NCBI RefSeq assembly: GCF_900129345.1
Contig: NZ_FQVK01000008.1
Coordinates: 1-64,000 of the forward strand
DNA from: Ruegeria intermedia
Lineage (GTDB): Bacteria; Pseudomonadota; Alphaproteobacteria; Rhodobacterales; Rhodobacteraceae
DNA length: 64,000 nucleotides
Direction of reading: 5' to 3'
The notes beneath the pieces were generated by a model that saw only the letters and a list, made by a program, of their open reading frames with translations, did not search any database and was not told the origin of the DNA. Made by a program: the position numbers and the translations under genes. Each line of letters starts with the position of its first letter. The first letter of the stretch is position 1. Below, piece after piece: positions 35,236-43,338 of this stretch.

Positions 35236-35804
35236 CAGTACACCGGCGGGGCGATGACCCAGATGGCGACGGCGGGTTCGTCATATGGGTTCGCCCAGTG
35301 ATAGGGTTCGTGCTTGATGCGGAAACTGTCGCCCGGCCCAACGGTGAAGCTGCGCCCGCCGATCGTCAGATCCAGGTGGCCCGAAATCATGTAGCCCACC
35401 TCTTGCGTCGGCCGGTCGGCCGGGGTCTGCATCCGCGAACGGGGCTGAAAGGTCGAATGCACCATCTCGAAATCGTCGGTCAGATCGGGCGAGAGCAATT
35501 CCTCGATCAGCCCTTCCTCGCCCGAGCCCATCGGACGGCGCGATCCGGCGCGCACGACATAGCCCAGCTCGTCCGGTGTTACGCCTGTATGCGCGAACAG
35601 CATCGACATCGGCACGCCCAAACATTCCGCGATCTGGCGCAGGTCGGAAATCGACGGCTCGGACAGATCGCGCTCGACCTGACTGAGCCAGCCAACCGAC
35701 CGATCCAGCCGCCTGGCCACATCCGTCAGCGTCAGCCCGCGCGATTTGCGCAAGGCCCGGATGTCGGCCCCCAATGTTGCCCCGGTCTGCCCCTGATCGT
35801 CCAC
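35235..35804 (-). CDS. XRE-family regulator with C-terminal cupin
   Basis: This 189-residue protein has an N-terminal lambda-repressor-type helix-turn-helix (about 12-68, LTLTDVARRLDRSVGWLSQVERDLSEPS) and a C-terminal cupin (about 110-185, GYMISGHLDLTIGG, GPGDSFRIKHEPYHWANP). This is the architecture of SutR/PuuR-type regulators that sense small metabolites. It heads the catabolic run and probably controls itself and the coupled LysE gene. Two TGAAA/TTTCA palindromes lie directly upstream. Confidence 0.9.
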   Translation of the reverse strand: MDDQGQTGATLGADIRALRKSRGLTLTDVARRLDRSVGWLSQVERDLSEPSISDLRQIAECLGVPMSMLFAHTGVTPDELGYVVRAGSRRPMGSGEEGLIEELLSPDLTDDFEMVHSTFQPRSRMQTPADRPTQEVGYMISGHLDLTIGGRSFTVGPGDSFRIKHEPYHWANPYDEPAVAIWVIAPPVY

Positions 35805-35813
35805 GTCACCCTC

Positions 35814-35877
35814 GTGAAATTTTCGCGTTGATTTTCACGATCACCCGAATCGATGAAAAAACCAAGCAATTTTTCAC
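35814..35877 (-). promoter_or_regulatory. Double palindromic operator upstream of the XRE-cupin regulator
   Basis: GTGAAA (35814-35819) with TTTCAC (35833-35838) forms one inverted repeat. TGAAAAA (35854-35860) with TTTTTCA (35870-35876) forms a second, perfect 7-bp one. Centre to centre they are about 39 bp apart. The region is AT-rich and lies 10 to 73 bp before the regulator start codon and 36 bp before the divergent DUF1294 gene. Confidence 0.65.
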
Positions 35878-35912
35878 TTCCGAACATGGGGCCACTCGGG
35901 TAAGGCGCGGAC

Positions 35913-36185
35913 ATGTGGATCGCCATCGCATATCTGTGGGCCATCAACGGGCTAACCCTTGTGGTTTTCGGCTGGGACAAGCTGCAGGCGCGCCGGCGCA
36001 GGCGGCGCGTGCCCGAGCGGTGGCTGCTGCGGCTGGCCCTGCTGGGCGGCAGCCCCGGCGCGCTGCTGGGCAGTTGGGTGTTCAACCACAAGACCCGCAA
36101 ATCGCGGATCAGGATCAGCCTGTATGCCATCGTGCTGCTGCAGGTCGCCGCAGCGTGGCTGTATCTGACGCACGGCGCGGCTTGA
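35913..36185 (+). CDS. DUF1294-family membrane protein
   Basis: This 90-residue protein has three hydrophobic segments and the family pattern WDKLQARRRRRRVPERWLLRLALLGGSPGALLG, followed by NHKTRK. DUF1294 proteins are small inner-membrane proteins of unknown function. It is divergent from the XRE-cupin operon, sharing its operator region, and precedes the cation transporter gene by 38 bp. Confidence 0.85.
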   Translation: MWIAIAYLWAINGLTLVVFGWDKLQARRRRRRVPERWLLRLALLGGSPGALLGSWVFNHKTRKSRIRISLYAIVLLQVAAAWLYLTHGAA

Positions 36186-36222
36186 ACTGGCAATCGCGGG
36201 CCGGATCGGGCAAAGCTGCGGC

Positions 36223-37119
36223 ATGATCGACAGAACTTCCTCTCAATCGCTGGCCGTCGGGTCGGTGGCCGTCGCGTTGCTGGTGCTGGCGCTCAAGATC
36301 TGGGCCTGGCGATTGACCGGATCGGTCGCGTTGTATTCCGACGCGATGGAATCGCTGGTCAATGTCGTGGCCGCACTGCTGGCGTGGTTTGCCATCCGCA
36401 TGGCCGAGCGCCCGGCCGACACCAACCACCCGTTCGGGCACCACAAGGCCGAGAACTTCTCGGCCATCGCCGAAGGCACCCTGATCGTGCTGGCCGCGAT
36501 CCTGATCCTGCAAGAAGCCTGGGGCGCGCTGTTCGCCCCGCATCTCGATCAGCTTGGTCCGGTCGGGTTGGCCGTCAACGCCGCGGCCATGGTGTTGAAC
36601 CTGATCTGGGCGCGGGTGCTGATCGCGGCGGGCGGGCGGCGGCGGTCACCGGCCATGACGGCCAACGGACGCCACCTGATGACCGATGTCTGGACCTCGG
36701 CCGGGGTCTTGCTGGGGCTTGTGCTGGTGCTGCTGACGGGCTGGGCCGTTCTCGATCCACTGCTGGCCATCGTGGTCGCCGCAAACATCCTGCGCGAGGG
36801 CTGGAAGGTCATCTTCCATTCGGCCGGCGACCTGATGGATTCCGCAGCCCACAGAGACGACACGGACATCATCGAAGAGGCCGTGCGCAACTCGTCCCAA
36901 GGCGCGCTGCAGATCCACGACCTGCGCACGCGCCGGGCCGGCAAGGCGGTGTTCATCGAATTTCACCTTGTGGTGGACCGCAACATGTCGGTGGGCGAGG
37001 CGCATGACATCTGCGACGCGATCGAGGACGCCATCGCCGAGAAGCTGCCCGAGGCCCGCACCGTCATCCACGTGGAGCCGGACACCAAGCTGGAAGCGAC
37101 CGGCATCAAGCCGGAATAA
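36223..37119 (+). CDS. Cation diffusion facilitator family transporter
   Basis: This 298-residue protein has six membrane segments and a C-terminal cytoplasmic domain. The family motifs FGHHKAEN (residues 71-78) and HLMTD (His151, Asp155 in helix 5) are present. Helix 2 has Glu43 and Asn47 where the metal-binding DxxxD pair of the FieF branch normally sits (AMESLVN). The site is therefore E/N plus H/D, which argues against simple Zn-type selectivity and towards Mn or Fe. The start at 36223 gives the full helix 1. No metal regulator is adjacent. Confidence 0.88.
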   Translation: MIDRTSSQSLAVGSVAVALLVLALKIWAWRLTGSVALYSDAMESLVNVVAALLAWFAIRMAERPADTNHPFGHHKAENFSAIAEGTLIVLAAILILQEAWGALFAPHLDQLGPVGLAVNAAAMVLNLIWARVLIAAGGRRRSPAMTANGRHLMTDVWTSAGVLLGLVLVLLTGWAVLDPLLAIVVAANILREGWKVIFHSAGDLMDSAAHRDDTDIIEEAVRNSSQGALQIHDLRTRRAGKAVFIEFHLVVDRNMSVGEAHDICDAIEDAIAEKLPEARTVIHVEPDTKLEATGIKPE

Positions 37120-37122
37120 GCC

Positions 37123-37578
37123 TCAGATCCGCCCGAAGACCTGCGCCAGGATTTGCGACAGCGCATCCGCATCGGCCTGGGTGAACGCATCGGGCTGGTC
37201 GCTGTCGATGTCGAACACGGCGATGATCCGGTCCGCGCCGTCCCGCACCGGCAAAACCAGTTCCGACCGGGTCGAGGACGCACAGGCGATATGGCCGTCG
37301 AACGCGTCCACATCCGGAACCAGCTGTACCTCGCCGGTGCGCGCCGCCGCCCCGCAGACCCCGCGCGAAAACGGGATCACCAGGCATCCGTGTCCGCCCT
37401 GATAAGGCCCGATCTTCAGCACTCCGGGTTCGGTGACGCGGTAGAAACCGGTCCAGTCAAAACGATCATCGGCGTGATGCACCTCGCAGGTGACGGTGGC
37501 CATCAGCGCGATCGGATCGGTCTCGCCTTCGGTCAGCGCGGCGATGGTCTTGGCAAGGGTGTCATAGTCTGCGGTCAT
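37123..37578 (-). CDS. msrC: Free methionine-(R)-sulfoxide reductase (GAF-type)
   Basis: This 151-residue GAF-domain enzyme has Cys65, Cys75 and Cys99 spaced exactly (10 and 24) as Cys84, Cys94 and Cys118 of E. coli fRMsr, including IPFSRGVCG and FDGHIAC. It reduces free methionine-R-sulfoxide in the cytoplasm. The start at 37578 (MTADYDTL) gives the usual length; upstream in-frame residues are not conserved. Its stop is three bases past the convergent CDF gene stop. Confidence 0.92.
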   Translation of the reverse strand: MTADYDTLAKTIAALTEGETDPIALMATVTCEVHHADDRFDWTGFYRVTEPGVLKIGPYQGGHGCLVIPFSRGVCGAAARTGEVQLVPDVDAFDGHIACASSTRSELVLPVRDGADRIIAVFDIDSDQPDAFTQADADALSQILAQVFGRI

Positions 37579-37605
37579 GGTCGGGCCTGTCGTAAACACG
37601 GTGCT

Positions 37606-37637
37606 GGGGGCGCCGCCCCCTGCCGAGCCTGAGGCTC
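37606..37637 (-). repeat. Modular palindromic repeat, copy 3 (hairpin part only)
   Basis: On the minus strand a hairpin GAGCC-TCA-GGCTC (37637-37625) is followed by GGGGGC-GGC-GCCCCC (37620-37606). This is the same hairpin order as copy 1 (13947-13982), but the CTTCATCTGG/ATATCCC arm is missing. It lies between the thiolase and fRMsr genes, 27 bp upstream of the latter. Confidence 0.7.
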
Positions 37638-37673
37638 AAGTCACCTACGCACTATGTGCAAACGGGCGAAGGG

Positions 37674-38846
37674 TCAAACCCGTTCGATGGCGATCGCGGT
37701 GCCTTCGCCCCCGCCGATGCAGATGGCCGCCACGCCGCGCCGCAGGCCGCGTTTTTCCAATGCGTTGAGCAGCGTGACCATGATCCGCGCGCCCGAAGCC
37801 CCGATGGGGTGACCCAGGGCACAGGCCCCGCCATTCACGTTCACCTTGTCGCGTGGCAGCCCCATTTCGTGCATGAAGGCCATGGGTACGACGGCAAAGG
37901 CCTCGTTCACCTCCCACAGGTCCACGTCATCCTTGCTCCAGCCGATCCGCTCCAGCAGCTTCTGCGCGGCCGGAACCGGGGCGGTGGTGAACAGGCCCGG
38001 CGCCTGGGCGTGGCTGGCATGGCCCAGAATGCGCGCGCGCACGTTCAGGCCGCGAGCCTCGGCCACATCCGCCGACGCCAGAACCAGCGCCGCGGCGCCG
38101 TCCGAGATCGACGAGGCGTTGGCCGCCGTCACGGTACCGTCCTTGCGGAAGGCGGGCTTGAGCGTCGGGATCTTCTCGGGGCGGGCCGATTGGGGCTGTT
38201 CATCCGCGTCCTGAGTGACCTCGCCCTTGCGGGTCTTGACCGTCACCGCCGCGATTTCACCGTCGAACGCACCGCTGGCCTGCGCCTCAAGCGCGTTCGA
38301 CAGCGATTTCAGCGCGTATTCGTCCTGAGCCTCGCGGGTGAACTGATAGGCTTCGGCGCAATCCTCGGCAAAGGTGCCCATCAGGCGGCCCTTGTCATAG
38401 GCGTCCTCGAGCCCGTCCAGAAACATGTGGTCGATCACCTGGGAATGCCCGATCCGCGCGCCGCCGCGCATCTTGGGCAGCAGATAGGGCGCGTTGGTCA
38501 TGCTCTCCATGCCGCCGGCGACCATGAGGTGGGCATGGCCCAGCGCGATCTGGTCAAACGCCATCATGGCGGCCTTCATGCCCGACCCGCACATCTTGTT
38601 CAGCGTCGTGGCCGGAACCTCTTGGCCCAGCCCCGCCGCGAACCCGGCCTGACGCGCCGGCGCCTGGCCCTGCCCGGCGGGCAGGACGCAGCCCATCAGA
38701 ACCTCATCCACGGTCTGCGTGTTGGCGTTGTCCAACGCAGCGCGGATGGCAACACCGCCCAATTCGGCCGCGGGCACCCCGTCAAACATTCCTTGGAAAC
38801 CACCCATCGGGGTCCGGGCGGCCCCGGCGATCACGACCTCTTTCAT
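37674..38846 (-). CDS. Acetyl-CoA acetyltransferase (thiolase)
   Basis: This 390-residue thiolase has the active-site cysteine in NKMCGSGMK (near residue 88), His in NGGACALGHPIGASG (near 345) and the second Cys in CIGGGEG near the C-terminus. These give the full catalytic set. The type is biosynthetic/degradative thiolase II as in PhaA or AtoB, condensing two acetyl-CoA or thiolysing acetoacetyl-CoA. No phaB or beta-oxidation partners are adjacent. A GGAGGAG-like ribosome site precedes the ATG. Confidence 0.93.
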   Translation of the reverse strand: MKEVVIAGAARTPMGGFQGMFDGVPAAELGGVAIRAALDNANTQTVDEVLMGCVLPAGQGQAPARQAGFAAGLGQEVPATTLNKMCGSGMKAAMMAFDQIALGHAHLMVAGGMESMTNAPYLLPKMRGGARIGHSQVIDHMFLDGLEDAYDKGRLMGTFAEDCAEAYQFTREAQDEYALKSLSNALEAQASGAFDGEIAAVTVKTRKGEVTQDADEQPQSARPEKIPTLKPAFRKDGTVTAANASSISDGAAALVLASADVAEARGLNVRARILGHASHAQAPGLFTTAPVPAAQKLLERIGWSKDDVDLWEVNEAFAVVPMAFMHEMGLPRDKVNVNGGACALGHPIGASGARIMVTLLNALEKRGLRRGVAAICIGGGEGTAIAIERV

Positions 38847-38942
38847 GCGACTCCTCCTGTGTTGGGCCCTTGGATACAGAATCGTAAGAATTGCCGTCTA
38901 GCGTATTTCTACGATCGACTTTCAATTGTGGAGGGTGGCCTT

Positions 38943-39281
38943 TTGGCACTGAGCAGCAATACGACCGGCGAAACTCAGGTGATCCGGGTCGATGCAGACC
39001 GAATCGATGCTGCCATGGCGATTCAGTTCAAGGAGAACATGCGCCTTGAAACCGACTCCGGCGCGCGGCGCGTGATCCTGGACCTGTCGGCGGTAGAGTT
39101 CATCGACTCGAGCGGGCTGGGCGCGATCGTCGCATCCATGAAGCAACTGGGCGGCGATCGCAGGCTGGATCTGGCCGGGCTTCAGCCGGTGGTCGAAAAG
39201 GTCTTTCGGCTGACCCGAATGGACACCGTCTTTCGACTGTTTCCCAACCTGGACGACGCGCTGGCCGCGCAATCGGAGTGA
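38943..39281 (+). CDS. STAS-domain anti-sigma factor antagonist
   Basis: This 112-residue single STAS domain has the SpoIIAA/RsbV signature FIDSSGLGAIV, with Ser56 or Ser57 as the phosphorylation site. The chosen start is TTG at 38943, seven bases after GGAGGG; no ATG occurs early enough to keep the first strand. It is the partner of the kinase-like gene 23 bp downstream. No sigma factor, phosphatase or response regulator of this system is within view. Confidence 0.88.
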   Translation: MALSSNTTGETQVIRVDADRIDAAMAIQFKENMRLETDSGARRVILDLSAVEFIDSSGLGAIVASMKQLGGDRRLDLAGLQPVVEKVFRLTRMDTVFRLFPNLDDALAAQSE

Positions 39282-39304
39282 AACGGCACATTGGGTGAGA
39301 TTGC

Positions 39305-39766
39305 GTGACTGTCAACTGCAAGAACGGCGGAATGGATCTGAGCTTTGCCGCCAACGAGGCCGATGCAAGCACCGCAATCGCCTGTCTGCATGGCAGCCTC
39401 GCCGCGCTTGGCGTGCCGCATCAGCGCAACTGCGACGTGAAGATCGCGCTGGCCGAGGCCATCAACAACGTCGTCGAGCACGCCTATGCCGGCAATCCTC
39501 AAGGCCGCGTGCAGGTGCGGGCCACGATGGATCGAAACGGCCTGAGCATCCTGATCACCGATCGTGGCCGACCTCTGCCCGGACTGCGCATCCCGGACGG
39601 CATTCCGGCCAGCGTCGAGACAGCACGCGAGGATCTGCCCGAAGGCGGATTCGGTTGGTTCTTGATCCGTCAGCTCTGCGACAATGTTCGGTACGATCGG
39701 ACCGACGGTGAAAACCGCCTGAGGCTGTCTTTCGCCTTCTCGCCGGCTGAAAAGCGGCCACAATAA
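39305..39766 (+). CDS. RsbW/SpoIIAB-like anti-sigma serine kinase
   Basis: This 153-residue HATPase_c protein has the N-box ALAEAINNVVEHAYAG near residue 50, the G1-type ITDRGRP and the G2-type GGFGWFLIRQLCD near 115. It would phosphorylate the STAS protein encoded immediately upstream and bind a sigma factor or another partner. The start is GTG at 39305. The pair is a two-gene partner-switching core lacking the usual PP2C phosphatase. Confidence 0.87.
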   Translation: MTVNCKNGGMDLSFAANEADASTAIACLHGSLAALGVPHQRNCDVKIALAEAINNVVEHAYAGNPQGRVQVRATMDRNGLSILITDRGRPLPGLRIPDGIPASVETAREDLPEGGFGWFLIRQLCDNVRYDRTDGENRLRLSFAFSPAEKRPQ

Positions 39767-39951
39767 AGCCCAGATCGAACCATTGTTGCGCCCAAAAGCG
39801 GGATCATACAAAAAGGGTAGCTCAGATAGCTTCCCTCGGCGCCACTGTCACAGCCCCCACCCAGTGAATGGCGCCGAGGACTTCCCCCCTCCCCCCTATG
39901 GACAAAGATGCACAGCCGACTAGTGTCGTCGCGACAACCGCAGGGGGCATC

Positions 39952-41529
39952 ATGCGCGACTTTCATTTTCCCGGCCGGTCCGAGGTTCTGGCAACCGACG
40001 GAATGTGCGCGACCTCGCATCCCCTGGCCGCCAAGGTCGCCCTGGACATACTGGGCCAAGGCGGAAACGCCATGGATGCGGCCATTGCCGCCGCCGTGCT
40101 TCTGGGCATCTGCGAGCCGCAGATGACGGGTTTGGGCGGCGACTGCTTTGTTCTGTACAACCGTGCCGGCGAGAGCGACGTCCACGCATTGAACGGATCG
40201 GGCCGCGCACCGGCGGCCGCTTCGGCCGAGCGCCTGCGGCAGCAGGGCTTTGACGCCGTTCCGCTGACCAGCCCGCATGCGGTGACGATCCCCGGGGCCG
40301 TGGACGCATTCTGTCATCTCTCCCGCACCGAGGGCCGGTTGGGGCTCGATGAGATTCTGAAGCCCGCCATACACTATGCCGAGGTCGGCATACCGGTTGC
40401 GCCGCGCGTCGCCCATGATTGGGCGCGCGACGCCGGAACCCTTCAAGGGGCCGCCCGAAGCCATTTTCTGATCGACGGCAAGGCCCCGCAGGTGGGGCGA
40501 ATGTTCCGCGCCCCCGGCCAGGCCGAAGTTCTGCGCCGGATTGCCCGCGACGGAAGGGATGCCTTCTATACCGGCGAAATCGCCGACGACATGCTGACCA
40601 CGCTGCAAAATCTTGGCGGTGTCCACACGGGCGAGGATTTCGAACGGACGACCTGCACACCGACGCTGCCCATCGGCGGAACCTACAAGGACGTCGAACT
40701 CTTGGAGCACCCGCCCAACGGACAGGGCGCGACGGCCATTCTGCTGCTGAACATCCTTCGGCATTTCGATATCGCCAAAATGGACCCGTGGGGGGCCGCC
40801 CGCGTTCACATCGAAGCCGAAGCGACCAAGCTGGCCTACGAGGCGCGCAACCGCTTCATCGCGGACCCTGACCGGTCGCAGCAACTGGATTGGATGCTGG
40901 ACCCGAAGACCGCCGCAGAGCTTGCCGACCGGATCGACCCCAATCGGGCCATGCCGTCGGCCGCCCCGATCGTCGAGGCCGTTCACAAGGACACGGTCTA
41001 TGTCACGGTCGTGGATCGCGACCGGATGGCCGTTTCGCTGATCTATTCCATCTTCAACGGTTTCGGCTCGGGGATCGCCTCGGAAAGGTTCGGCATCCTG
41101 CTGCAGAGCCGAGGAGCCGGGTTCACCCTGCAGTCCGGCCACCCCAACGAAATGGGCGGCGGAAAACGCCCCATGCACACGATCATCCCCGGCATGCTGT
41201 GCGTCGACGGTGAGCCCGCCATGCCCTTCGGCGTGATGGGCGGCGCCTATCAACCGACCGGGCACGCCAGGCTTGTGTCAAACCTGACCGATTTCAGGCT
41301 GGACCTTCAAACCGCCATCGACGCGCCCAGAGCCTTTGCCGACGGCGGCGTTCTGAAAATGGAGCCGGGATATCAAGACAGAACAAGGAAACAATTGGCA
41401 GATCTTGGGCACAATGTGACGATTACAGAAACGCCACTGGGGGGCGCCCAAGCGATCAGAATCCGAAGCGACGGCATTCTGGAAGGCGCAAGCGACCCGC
41501 GAAAGGATGGGTGCGCCCTGGGGTTCTGA
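39952..41529 (+). CDS. ggt: Gamma-glutamyltransferase family protein
   Basis: This 525-residue Ntn hydrolase of the GGT fold has Thr348 in KDTVYVTVVDRD as the N-terminal nucleophile after autocleavage, matching Thr391 of E. coli GGT. GSGIASERFGILLQ and GGGKRPMHTI are later conserved segments. The start at 39952 (MRDFHFPG) has AGGGGG seven bases upstream; there is no signal peptide, so it is likely cytoplasmic, unlike E. coli GGT. Substrates may be gamma-glutamyl compounds or acylases such as cephalosporin acylase-type amides. Confidence 0.88.
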   Translation: MRDFHFPGRSEVLATDGMCATSHPLAAKVALDILGQGGNAMDAAIAAAVLLGICEPQMTGLGGDCFVLYNRAGESDVHALNGSGRAPAAASAERLRQQGFDAVPLTSPHAVTIPGAVDAFCHLSRTEGRLGLDEILKPAIHYAEVGIPVAPRVAHDWARDAGTLQGAARSHFLIDGKAPQVGRMFRAPGQAEVLRRIARDGRDAFYTGEIADDMLTTLQNLGGVHTGEDFERTTCTPTLPIGGTYKDVELLEHPPNGQGATAILLLNILRHFDIAKMDPWGAARVHIEAEATKLAYEARNRFIADPDRSQQLDWMLDPKTAAELADRIDPNRAMPSAAPIVEAVHKDTVYVTVVDRDRMAVSLIYSIFNGFGSGIASERFGILLQSRGAGFTLQSGHPNEMGGGKRPMHTIIPGMLCVDGEPAMPFGVMGGAYQPTGHARLVSNLTDFRLDLQTAIDAPRAFADGGVLKMEPGYQDRTRKQLADLGHNVTITETPLGGAQAIRIRSDGILEGASDPRKDGCALGF

Positions 41530-41552
41530 CGTTCTCAGCCCCTCGGCGCAGC

Positions 41553-41879
41553 CTAGTTCAGCTGGAAATGCAGCGGGTAGGCACCATCCTGGAACGGCCC
41601 GAACATATTGGGAATATCGGGGTGATCCACCGGTTCTCCCGACTGGTCTTCCACCAGATTTTGTTCGGAAACGTAAGCAACATAAAAGGATTGGTCGTTC
41701 TCGGCCAGCAGGTGGTAGAATGGCTGATCCTTGACCGGGCGGCTTTCCTCGGGAATGGCCTGATACCATTCCTCGGTGTTGGAAAACTCGGGATCCACGT
41801 CGAAGATCACCCCTCGAAAAGGATGCTTCCGGTGGCGCACCACCTGACCCAGACAGTACTTGGCTTGCGTCTTCAACAT
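41553..41879 (-). CDS. hspQ: Heat shock protein HspQ (YccV-like)
   Basis: This 108-residue protein has the HspQ/hemimethylated-DNA-binding fold sequence AKYCLGQVVRHRKHPFRGVIFDVDPEF at the start. KDQPFYHLLAEND and AYVSEQNL follow. HspQ is a specificity factor for the Lon protease in E. coli. The start at 41879 (MLKTQAKY) gives the canonical length. Upstream lies about 230 bp of intergenic sequence before the divergent lipoprotein gene. Confidence 0.88.
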   Translation of the reverse strand: MLKTQAKYCLGQVVRHRKHPFRGVIFDVDPEFSNTEEWYQAIPEESRPVKDQPFYHLLAENDQSFYVAYVSEQNLVEDQSGEPVDHPDIPNMFGPFQDGAYPLHFQLN

Positions 41880-42110
41880 TTCTTTTGCCCCCACATACCT
41901 TTCTACCCGTTTCGGGGCGGAAATGCCAATAATTGATCCAAATCTGCAGGAAACAGTCTGTGGCGGCAATAGTGACAGTCCCCTGCCGCAAAGTGGCTGA
42001 ACACCCGGTCAACCCGTTGATCAGCGCCCATTTCCAGCGGAGATTCCGCGACGATTGTCGTTTCCCCGGCCTTCAATCTGCGCTAGAATAGCCAAAAAGG
42101 CACGAGGCAC

Positions 42111-42689
42111 ATGAGCAGAAAACTTCTCGTACTCTTCGGGGTGCTGCTTTTGGCATCCTGTGGCGGCGGGCAGCGTCCGCCGACAAATCTTGACGACGCC
42201 TGCGCCATCGCGCGCGAGCGGCCCGACATGATCAAGGCGTTCAAAAGCACCGAGCGCAAATGGGGCGTGCCCGTTCATGTCCAGATGGCCACCATCTATC
42301 AGGAAAGCCGCTATCGCCATGACGCGCGGACCCCGCACAAATACGTGCTGGGCGTGATCCCGATGGGTCGTCAAAGCAGCGCATATGGCTACAGCCAGGC
42401 GCTGGATGGCACGTGGGAGCAATATCAACGTGAAACCGGCAAGCGTCGGGCCAAACGGGACCGCATCCGCGACGCGTCGGATTTCGTGGGCTGGTACATG
42501 AACAAAAGCCGCGAGCGGAACGGGATCTCGCCCGCCGATGCGCGCAACCAGTACCTGGCCTATCACGAAGGGCACACCGGATATGCCCGCGGCAGCCATT
42601 ACGGCAAGACCTGGTTGTTGAACGTCGCCAATGACGTGGATGCACGCGCGCGGATGTACCAGGCTCAGTTGTCGAACTGCCATTATTGA
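42111..42689 (+). CDS. Lipoprotein with SLT_4-type transglycosylase domain
   Basis: This 192-residue protein has a lipobox LLASC (Cys17) and an SLT-like domain. IYQESRYRHDA contains the candidate catalytic Glu, followed by SSAYGYSQALDGTWEQY and YLAYHEGHTGYARG, which match the SLT_4 family rather than Slt70. It should act on peptidoglycan from the inner leaflet of the outer membrane. It is monocistronic and converges on lolA, whose product helps deliver such lipoproteins. Confidence 0.87.
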   Translation: MSRKLLVLFGVLLLASCGGGQRPPTNLDDACAIARERPDMIKAFKSTERKWGVPVHVQMATIYQESRYRHDARTPHKYVLGVIPMGRQSSAYGYSQALDGTWEQYQRETGKRRAKRDRIRDASDFVGWYMNKSRERNGISPADARNQYLAYHEGHTGYARGSHYGKTWLLNVANDVDARARMYQAQLSNCHY

Positions 42690-42702
42690 ACCTCGCCGCG
42701 GG

Positions 42703-43299
42703 TCAGCGATCGTCTGACCCGCGCCGCGCCTTGTTCGAAAACAGATCGCTGTCGACCCGCACATTGCTGTCCAGCGGCCCAAGCAACACGGTGGTCTGGC
42801 CGCCCGCGCTGTCGTGAATGACCCATTTCCGCAGTTCGATCGGATCGCTGGTGAACATCAGCTCGATCCGACCGGCGTCGGGGTTCTTGGGATCCTGTGC
42901 GGTCACGACCGTGGCGGTGCCATCGAACGTATGCCCCACCACCATATCGGCCTGTGACAGGTTCACGTTGCGCGCCAGAACCAGCGACAGCGGCGTGCGC
43001 TTCAGCGGATACTGCTCGGGCGGCTGGTTCGACTTGGGGTCGAACACCATCACGGTGCCGGCGTTGGCCAGCACGACCGCGCTGTTGGGCGGATCATATT
43101 CGAACCGCATCTTGCCGGGGCGCTGCAACCACAGCCTGCCGGTGCTCAGCGATCCGTCATCGTTGACCTGGGTGAATGTCGTCTGAACGGTTTTCAGACC
43201 GTTCAGATAGTTCGAGATCTGCGACAAGGGCAGCTTGTCGGCAGCCCAAGCCGCCGGGGCAGCCAGGGCAAAAGCAAGGGCGAAGGCAATCTGTTTCAT
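42703..43299 (-). CDS. lolA: Outer-membrane lipoprotein carrier LolA
   Basis: This 198-residue protein has a signal peptide (MKQIAFALAFALAAPAAWA). It has the LolA beta-sheet pattern FTQVNDDGSLSTGRLWLQRPGKMRFEY and VMVFDPKSNQPPEQYPLKRTPL. It shuttles lipoproteins across the periplasm from LolCDE. It follows ftsK by 39 bp in the same direction, the usual alphaproteobacterial arrangement. Confidence 0.95.
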   Translation of the reverse strand: MKQIAFALAFALAAPAAWAADKLPLSQISNYLNGLKTVQTTFTQVNDDGSLSTGRLWLQRPGKMRFEYDPPNSAVVLANAGTVMVFDPKSNQPPEQYPLKRTPLSLVLARNVNLSQADMVVGHTFDGTATVVTAQDPKNPDAGRIELMFTSDPIELRKWVIHDSAGGQTTVLLGPLDSNVRVDSDLFSNKARRGSDDR

Positions 43300-43338
43300 G
43301 TCACCCAGATATGCGCTTTGCCCTTGTTATTGAATATC

